Source of the DNA: Pseudomonadota bacterium
GTDB lineage: Bacteria > Desulfobacterota > Desulfobacteria > Desulfobacterales > Desulfosarcinaceae
NCBI GenBank assembly: GCA_023435265.1
Contig: JAEYRZ010000058.1
Location: forward strand, 1-40,333
Direction of reading: 5' to 3'
Length of the DNA: 40,333 nucleotides
Made by a program: the position numbers and the translations under genes. The notes beneath the pieces were generated by a model, which was not told the DNA's origin, ran no database searches, and saw nothing but the letters and a program-made list of their open reading frames with translations. Of this stretch, positions 32,116-37,850 are shown one piece after another (position 1 is the stretch's first letter; each line of letters starts with the position of its first letter).

Positions 32116-32876
32116 GCGTTCTCGCCCAGGAAGATCATCATCGAGCGCGTGATCATGAAGTCGGTGACGATAATCGCGATGCTCGCAATCACCACCGCCT
32201 GAGTGGTGGCCTTGCGGAGTCCTTTGGCGCCGCCCCGGGTGGCAAGGCCCTGGTAACAACTGACGCAGGCGATCAGATATCCGAAGACGACCGGCTTGAT
32301 CAGGCCGGAAAAGATGCTGGAAAAAGTCAGGGTGGCTTTGATCTGGCTCCAGAAGAAGGCACCGCTCTGGTGGCTTTCGAATATGGCGATGTAATAACTT
32401 CCGAGTATGGCCACGGTGTCGCCGATCACCGTCAGCAGTGGCAGCATCGTGACGCAACTCAACACACGCGGCACCACCAGCTTTTTGATCGGAAGCACTC
32501 CATAAACGCGCAGTACATCAACCTGATGCCCGATCACCATGGACCCGATTTCAGAAGCCATTCCCGATCCGACGCGCCCGGCGAAGGCCAGCCCGATCGA
32601 AACCGGGCCGATTTCCTTGATGATCGACATGCCCACGATGTTACCCGTATACATCTGCAATCCCAAAAGGGACAATTCGGTCGAAATCTGCAGCGACAGT
32701 GCAAGACCGATGAACAGCGACACCAGCGCGACCAGCAGCAGAGACCCCACCCCGATATAATTCATCTGTTCGATCGTTTCGTCCAGGTAAAATGGGGGCC
32801 GGAATACGTAGCCGATCGATTTGATCGACATCATATAGAAGTCCTGCAATTTGGCCGCTGTGCGATGGACGTCCAT
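32112..32876 (-). CDS. mlaE: Phospholipid transport permease MlaE
   Basis: A 254-residue permease read from ATG 32876 (aagagag upstream). The family features are present: GVGSLLLVALVSLFIGLALSLQ, IIKEIGPVSIGLAFAGRVGSGMASEIG, VLRVYGVLPIKKLVVPRV, and GVGLATRGGAKG-like turn (YQGLATRGGAKGLRKATTQAVV). It is the inner-membrane subunit of the MCE lipid transporter. First gene of the mla unit; stop codon overlaps the mlaF start by 4 bases. Confidence 0.93.
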   Translation of the reverse strand: MDVHRTAAKLQDFYMMSIKSIGYVFRPPFYLDETIEQMNYIGVGSLLLVALVSLFIGLALSLQISTELSLLGLQMYTGNIVGMSIIKEIGPVSIGLAFAGRVGSGMASEIGSMVIGHQVDVLRVYGVLPIKKLVVPRVLSCVTMLPLLTVIGDTVAILGSYYIAIFESHQSGAFFWSQIKATLTFSSIFSGLIKPVVFGYLIACVSCYQGLATRGGAKGLRKATTQAVVIASIAIIVTDFMITRSMMIFLGENA

Positions 32877-33183
32877 TCGGCTCTCTTTCCGGGCATGTTC
32901 AGGATCCTTATACGATAAGCCTTGGAAATGAGCCGCTGAATAGGGGCACGCAGGTATAATAAAACTGCAGTGTTTGTATTTCAGATCGTTGCAGCGGCTA
33001 TCGCCATTGCGGCGCTCCGCAGGAGAGCGCACCTGTAGCAGCCAAATACAGGTGGCGCCGGCCGGCCATTGATTGAACACCGTATTTTCCGTCCCGCCCG
33101 GATGACTCTAATATGCGGCTCATTACAACCGCGTGCCGCAAGCGGCGTGCGCCGACCCGCGATTTATCCCGAGGAGGTGGCGA
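32877..33183. other. Intergenic region between divergent mlaE and hemerythrin genes
   Basis: About 307 bases with no gene. A possible minus-strand promoter for mlaE consists of TATTAT (near 32955-32960, minus) with a CTGAAA 17 bases upstream. An 8-bp inverted repeat, agccgctg (32931-32938) and cagcggct (32992-32999), surrounds it and may be an operator. A strong gaggaggt ribosome binding site for the hemerythrin gene lies at 33172-33179. Confidence 0.4.
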
Positions 33184-33630
33184 ATGCATGATTTTTTAAA
33201 AGAGCTCAAGAATGATCACCAGGAAGTGAAATCCATCCTGGAGAAACTCAAGGCCTCATCCGGCCCCAAAAACAGGGAGAAATTACTGAACGAATTCATG
33301 CTGGAGTTCAAACCCCATATGGAAGCCGAAGAGAAAGCGTTCTATCCAGTGCTGGCGGACAAGAAAGAATCGCGTGAGAGCGCCCTCGAAGCCATGGAAG
33401 AGCATCATGTCGCCGAATTGGTGCTGAAGGAATTGGAAAAAGGAGACAAGCAGGGGGACGAATGGCTGGCCAAGATGAAGGTATTCAGCGAATTGGTCGA
33501 TCATCATATCGAAGAAGAAGAGAAAGAAGTCTTCAAAGTAACCCAGAAGGTTCTCGATGAAAAGCAAATATCGGCGATTTATGAGCAGTTTCAGGATGAA
33601 AAGCAAAAAATGAAGAAGAAGCTTTCCTGA
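33184..33630 (+). CDS. Hemerythrin HHE-domain protein
   Basis: A 148-residue helical protein from ATG 33184 with a strong gaggaggt site; the frame is open from 33133 but unsupported there. It carries the spaced metal ligands of the HHE family: HDFLKELKNDH near the start, KPHMEAEEKAFYP, MEEHHVAE and DHHIEEEEKEVF. Such proteins bind a di-iron centre and are linked to oxygen, nitric oxide or iron sensing and to oxidative stress in anaerobes. No signal peptide, so cytoplasmic. It precedes a ferritin-like protein by 30 bases. Confidence 0.88.
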   Translation: MHDFLKELKNDHQEVKSILEKLKASSGPKNREKLLNEFMLEFKPHMEAEEKAFYPVLADKKESRESALEAMEEHHVAELVLKELEKGDKQGDEWLAKMKVFSELVDHHIEEEEKEVFKVTQKVLDEKQISAIYEQFQDEKQKMKKKLS

Positions 33631-33660
33631 TCCGGCCTGCCAACCGAAAGGAGATCGGCC

Positions 33661-34095
33661 ATGATGACGAACACCGAAGCGATCGAGCGTTTATCATCAT
33701 TGATCCAGTTGGATATCGATGCCGTGCATGCCTACGAGCAGGCGCTCCAACAGATCGACGACAGCGCGGTTCACGCGCGGATCGCAGCGTTCCGGGACGA
33801 CCATCAGCAGCATGTTCAGGAACTTTCCGCACACGTCGTCTCGCTCGGCGGCGAACCGCCCCGGTTTTCCCCCGACTTTAAAGGTTTCATCATTCAAGGG
33901 TTCACCGCCCTGCGCAGCATGACCGGCACCCGGGGCGCCCTCAACGCCATGGAGGGCAACGAGAAACTCACCAACGGCAAATACGAGGAGGCGCTCGCCT
34001 GGGACGTTTCTCCAGAGGCCGCCGCCTTGGTCCGCAAGAATTTCGTGGACGAACGTCGTCACCTGGTTTACATCAAAGATGCACTACGCGAATAG
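33661..34095 (+). CDS. DUF2383 / PA2169-type four-helix-bundle protein
   Basis: A 144-residue protein with an aaaggaga site. The sequence fits the DUF2383 four-helix bundle (IQLDIDAVHAYEQALQQI, FRDDHQQHVQELSAHV, and a C-terminal ERRHLVYIKDALR). Acidic and His residues at E/D-H spacing suggest a ferritin-like fold that may bind metal. It follows the hemerythrin gene by 30 bases, so the two probably serve a common stress function. No enzymatic activity is established for the family. Confidence 0.78.
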   Translation: MMTNTEAIERLSSLIQLDIDAVHAYEQALQQIDDSAVHARIAAFRDDHQQHVQELSAHVVSLGGEPPRFSPDFKGFIIQGFTALRSMTGTRGALNAMEGNEKLTNGKYEEALAWDVSPEAAALVRKNFVDERRHLVYIKDALRE

Positions 34096-34214
34096 AAATG
34101 GACCGCCGTCGCCCGCCGACCGGTGACCGGCACTTGCCGTCTCTTCAGCGGACCATCAATCACACCGCGGGGGGGGACTCGCTCCCCTCGCATCAAATAC
34201 CCAGGGGACCCGGC

Positions 34215-35711
34215 ATGAGGGTCTGTTTCAAGGCCAAGGTATGGACTCGAACGATGCGGTTGAGCCATCTTCTGGTGATTGGCGGCATACTGATCGGCCT
34301 GAGCGCATGCTATGCGCTGCGTCCATCGGCCGGCGGCGGTCAAACCGACTTTGCCGCTCCGCGCCGCATTCAGCCGGAGGATGTGGCGCTGCCGCAGGGC
34401 TACCGGATCGAAGCCGTGGTCAATGGTCTGACCTTTCCGACCGGAGTGGCCTTCGACGAACGCGGCGGAATCTATGTCACCGAATCCGGATATTCCTATG
34501 GAGAAGTCTGGGCCACTCCGAAACTGCTGCGCATCGAACCGGACGGCCGCTCGACCCTGATCTCCGCCGGAGGCCGCAACGGCCCCTGGACCGGCGTATG
34601 CTATCACAATGGATTCTTCTATGTCACCGAAGGCGGCCAACTGGAAGGCGGGCGTATCCTGCGGATTTCTCCGCTGGGGGATACTTCGATCCTGCTCGAG
34701 GGTTTGCCCAGCCGGGGAGACCATCACACTAACGCGCCCCTTATCGGCCCGGACGGCCGGCTCTACTTCGCACAGGGCACGGCGACCAATTCCGGCGTCG
34801 TCGGCCTCGACAACGCAAGGTTCGGCTGGCTGCAGCGCTATCCTGAATTCCACGATGTGCCGTGCGGTGACATCATTCTGGCGGGTGAAAATTTTACGAC
34901 CGAGAACCCCTTTGAGCCCGGGAGTTCAGAAAAAAGGGTGACCGGAGCCTTTTCGCCCTTCGGCCGGGCCACCCGGCCGGGTCAACTCGTAAAAGGACAA
35001 GTCCCCTGCAGCGGAGCGGTTCTGCGCATCGCATTACAGGGCGGGCCGCCCGACCTGGTCGCCTGGGGATTGCGGAACCCCTTCGGATTGGCCTTTTCGC
35101 CGGAAGGCCGATTGTATGCGACCGAAAATCAATACGATGAACGAGGCAGCCGCCCGGTTTTCGGAAGCGGCGACTTGCTTTGGGAGATCATTCCGGGGCA
35201 ATGGTACGGGTGGCCCGACTTTCACGCCGGGCAAGCGCTTTCGGAGGGCGACCGCTATCAGCCGCCCGGGCAGGAGCCGCCGAAACCCGTCCTGTTGTCC
35301 TACCCGCAGCAGCCGCCCCGGCCGGCCGCCGTGTTCGGCGTCCATTCTTCTTCCAATGGCATCGATTTTTCCCGCCATCCGGATTTCGGATATGAGGGCC
35401 AGGCCTTCGTGGCCCAGTTCGGGGATGAGGCGCCCGCAACGGGCAAAACATTGGCGCCGGTGGGTTTCAAGGTCGTGCGGGTGGAAATCGGCACCGGCGT
35501 AATCGAGGATTTCGCGGTCAACCGGGGTAAGACCAACGGCCCGGCTTCGCTGTTGAACAACGGCGGGCTCGAACGTCCGTTGGCGCTGCGGTTCGATCCT
35601 GACGGTAAGGCGCTCTATGTGGTCGATTTCGGTGTACTGTTGCACCATGGTCAAGGAGCGGAGCCCCGAACGGGGACTGGCGTTTTATGGCGCATCATAC
35701 GCGAGCCATGA
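34215..35711 (+). CDS. PQQ-type sugar (sorbosone/aldose) dehydrogenase-like lipoprotein
   Basis: A 498-residue secreted protein. The start is taken as ATG 34215 (agggg site); ATG 34254 is also possible and gives a more compact signal peptide. The signal ends in a lipobox, LSAC. The mature part is a beta-propeller with FPTGVAFDERGGIYVTESG, RGDHHTNAPLIGPDGRLYFAQG, GLRNPFGLAFSPEGRLYATEN and PGQWYGWPDFHAG, repeats shared with soluble PQQ-dependent aldose and sorbosone dehydrogenases; the HH in GDHHTN corresponds to the likely catalytic region. It would oxidise an aldose or aldehyde in the periplasm and pass electrons to the cytochrome c encoded next, which overlaps by 4 bases. Cofactor and substrate are not proven. 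Confidence 0.8.
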   Translation: MRVCFKAKVWTRTMRLSHLLVIGGILIGLSACYALRPSAGGGQTDFAAPRRIQPEDVALPQGYRIEAVVNGLTFPTGVAFDERGGIYVTESGYSYGEVWATPKLLRIEPDGRSTLISAGGRNGPWTGVCYHNGFFYVTEGGQLEGGRILRISPLGDTSILLEGLPSRGDHHTNAPLIGPDGRLYFAQGTATNSGVVGLDNARFGWLQRYPEFHDVPCGDIILAGENFTTENPFEPGSSEKRVTGAFSPFGRATRPGQLVKGQVPCSGAVLRIALQGGPPDLVAWGLRNPFGLAFSPEGRLYATENQYDERGSRPVFGSGDLLWEIIPGQWYGWPDFHAGQALSEGDRYQPPGQEPPKPVLLSYPQQPPRPAAVFGVHSSSNGIDFSRHPDFGYEGQAFVAQFGDEAPATGKTLAPVGFKVVRVEIGTGVIEDFAVNRGKTNGPASLLNNGGLERPLALRFDPDGKALYVVDFGVLLHHGQGAEPRTGTGVLWRIIREP

Positions 35712-36085
35712 CGGGTTCAAAAGATTCCGCAGCCACACCTGCAAAAAATGCGGTGCCAAGGGGTATCGCTGTCATCCTGCTCGGTCTGCTGATGTGTGCG
35801 TCCTGCGGCTCCGCAAGGCGCGGCCCGCCTTTTGAGGCGGCGCAGCTGCCGGAATCGCGTCCGGTTCGCACGGGAGAACGGGTCTTCATGCGGCACTGCC
35901 ATCAATGCCACCCCGGCGGCGAAGCAGGCGTGGGGCCGGCATTGAACAATAAGCCCCTGCCGGCCGTGGCCATACGATGGCAGGTACGCCACGGGTTCGG
36001 CGCCATGCCGGCCTTTGACGAAGAAAAGATTCCAGATGCCGCGCTTGCAGACCTGATCGCCTATCTCGAAGCGCTGCGGCGCTGA
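35708..36085 (+). CDS. Monohaem cytochrome c, exported
   Basis: A 125-residue protein whose ATG overlaps the stop of the dehydrogenase gene (ATGA); an in-frame ATG at 35687 is an alternative. A hydrophobic segment (GIAVILLGLLMCASC) serves as signal peptide, perhaps with a lipid anchor at Cys33. One haem-binding CHQCH lies at residues 64-68 and the likely axial Met100 in GAMPAF. Size and features are those of a small class I cytochrome c. The coupling to the dehydrogenase gene suggests it is that enzyme's electron acceptor. Confidence 0.85.
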   Translation: MTGSKDSAATPAKNAVPRGIAVILLGLLMCASCGSARRGPPFEAAQLPESRPVRTGERVFMRHCHQCHPGGEAGVGPALNNKPLPAVAIRWQVRHGFGAMPAFDEEKIPDAALADLIAYLEALRR

Positions 36086-36131
36086 ACGACGGGTGTCTTT
36101 GGCTATCGGGGGAACCATGATCCTGGGCGTC

Positions 36132-36506
36132 GGTTTGTGAACCGCAGCGCGCAGCCGCCGGCCGCGAGATGTGCACGGCCACCGTTTTCCGGATGGCCGT
36201 CAGGCGCTCGGCAAACGGCACCATCATATCGTATTTGGCCGAATTGCGGAGTTCTTCCCAGAGCGGGTGGTAAATGTACTGCTTGCGGCCGCGTCCATCC
36301 CGGCCGGTGGCCTGGATATGGGCGCTCGCGTGCGGTGCGATCCATACCTCGGACCAGGCCGGCGGAATCGCCAGGCGGCGCAGGCGTTCGATCGTCGAAT
36401 GGTCGGAGATCCTGCCGCCCTGGACATCCAGGTAGACGAATTCCTTTCCACATCGTCGACGGCCGTATCCTGTGCCCTGTTCGTCAATATAGATCAGGTC
36501 CGCCAT
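36132..36506 (-). pseudogene. Remnant of DNA topoisomerase IB (N-terminal part only)
   Basis: About 125 codons read from ATG 36506 match the N-terminal region of bacterial topoisomerase IB: GRRRCGKEFVYLD, RLRRLAIPPAWSEVWI, HIQATGRDGRGRKQYIYHP, ELRNSAKYDMMVPFAERL. Similarity stops near 36135; the rest of the open frame runs into the cytochrome c gene on the other strand and is unrelated. The catalytic domain with the Tyr nucleophile is missing. It is thus a truncated gene, probably cut at its 3' end by a rearrangement; a palindromic repeat element lies just upstream. Confidence 0.82.
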
Positions 36507-36539
36507 TGCAATGAGTGGCCTAGTTCGCCGGAAGATCAA

Positions 36540-36704
36540 AGTTGATGGGCTCGTAAGAAAGGCAGAATAACCACAGAGAGCACAGAGAACACAGATGTAA
36601 GTTATTAATATATATTAATTTTCTCTGTGTCCTCTGCGCTCTCTGTGGTTTAAAACTACTTTTTTAAGATTCTGCCAAAGTTAAGTTGATGAATTCGTAA
36701 AAAG
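36540..36704. repeat. Palindromic MITE-like element with near-direct flanking repeats
   Basis: A long hairpin: aaccacagagagcacagaga (from 36569) pairs with its counterpart ending at 36650 with two mismatches over about 27 bases, around an AT-rich centre. An outer pair, ggcagaat (36561-36568) and attctgcc (36669-36676), extends the symmetry. The whole is flanked by agttgatgggctcgtaagaa (36540) and agttgatgaattcgtaaaaa (36684), 16 of 21 positions alike. Cacagag-rich palindromes of this kind are dispersed in many bacterial genomes. It carries no gene, so if mobile it depends on an outside transposase. Confidence 0.8.
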
Positions 36705-36809
36705 CCCCGAACCATCAAGTTTTAAGTGTTAAGTGGAGCCCTTGTCTTTTGATAATTGAATCAGATCGTGACCTTTGCGTCCATATGGCGGAGCTTCGAT
36801 GAAGCCGGC

Positions 36810-37811
36810 TCAAGACCGGTTTCGCTTCTGCAGGACCACGACCGAAAACCATCCCCGCTCGTCGGTGAACCAGCGGATTGCTGCAAGCCCCGCGCTTTGA
36901 AACAGGGCGGCGGCGCTGCCGCGGCTGAATTTGCGGCAGATCTCGGTGCGGATCGTTTCACCGCGCCGAAAATGAATCCTGAGCGGCAGCCGCCGCAAGT
37001 TGACCACGCTGTCGCGGTTCACCTTCAGGTGCATTTCGATGCGCGCGTCCCGCGCATTGAACACAGCCGCATGCCCGAACGCGCCGATATCGAAATCCGC
37101 CGCAAGTTCGCGGTTCAGCCGCCGCAGGAGATTCAGGTTAAACGCGGCCGTCACTCCAGCGGCGTCGTTGTAGGCTTTTTCGAGGATCGGAATGGCCTTG
37201 AGCATGTCCAATCCGATCACGAGCCGGTCGGCGGGATTCATCACCGCGGCGGCATGTTTCAGAAAAGCCGTGCATTCCGCCTCGGGGAAGTTGCCGATGG
37301 TGCTGCCCAGAAACAGGATCATCTTCTTGCGCCGGCCGGCGAGCATCTCCAGCGAACAGGTGAAGTCGGCCACGATGCTGCGGATTCGCAGTTCCGCATG
37401 CAGATCGGAGAGCTGCCGGGTGGACTGCAGCAGGCAGCTTTCGCTGATATCCACCGGCACATAGCGGAGGCTGCGCAGCCGCGCGCTGCCGACCGACCGC
37501 AGAAGCGTTCGTATTTTGAGGTTGGAACCGCTGCCCAGCTCGATCAGGTCGCCGCCGTGCGGCCCCAGGAAATTCATGATGTCGGCTCCAGAGCGGTCCA
37601 GGATGCTCAGCTCGGTGCGCGTGGGGTAGTATTCGGGCGTTCGGCAGATCTGTTCGAAAAGTTCCGACCCGCGGGCATCGTAGAGATACTTGCAGGGAAT
37701 TTGTCTGGGGTTCGAGGTCAATCCCCTGCGGATGTCCGCAGCCAGTTGGCGCTGCGGATCTTCGCCGGTCAAAAGATTCGCCGCCGATTGGATCGATGGG
37801 GGTCCGGGCAT
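36810..37811 (-). CDS. egtD: L-histidine N-alpha-methyltransferase (EgtD-like)
   Basis: A 333-residue methyltransferase on the minus strand, from ATG 37811 with a gaaggag site; a start at 37844 is less likely. It follows the EgtD family: IPCKYLYDARGSELFEQI, EYYPTRTE, the S-adenosylmethionine motif LIELGSGSN, FLGSTIGNFP with the substrate-binding Asn, AYNDAAGVTAAFNLN with the substrate Tyr, and RIEMHL with the Glu that recognises the histidine side. EgtD makes hercynine (trimethylhistidine), the precursor of ergothioneine. It lies 39 bases downstream of the molybdopterin/cysteine desulfurase fusion gene on the same strand and is presumably in its operon. Confidence 0.9.
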   Translation of the reverse strand: MPGPPSIQSAANLLTGEDPQRQLAADIRRGLTSNPRQIPCKYLYDARGSELFEQICRTPEYYPTRTELSILDRSGADIMNFLGPHGGDLIELGSGSNLKIRTLLRSVGSARLRSLRYVPVDISESCLLQSTRQLSDLHAELRIRSIVADFTCSLEMLAGRRKKMILFLGSTIGNFPEAECTAFLKHAAAVMNPADRLVIGLDMLKAIPILEKAYNDAAGVTAAFNLNLLRRLNRELAADFDIGAFGHAAVFNARDARIEMHLKVNRDSVVNLRRLPLRIHFRRGETIRTEICRKFSRGSAAALFQSAGLAAIRWFTDERGWFSVVVLQKRNRS

Positions 37812-37850
37812 CGTCGCGTGCTCCTTCCGGATATGATGGATCACCGCTGT

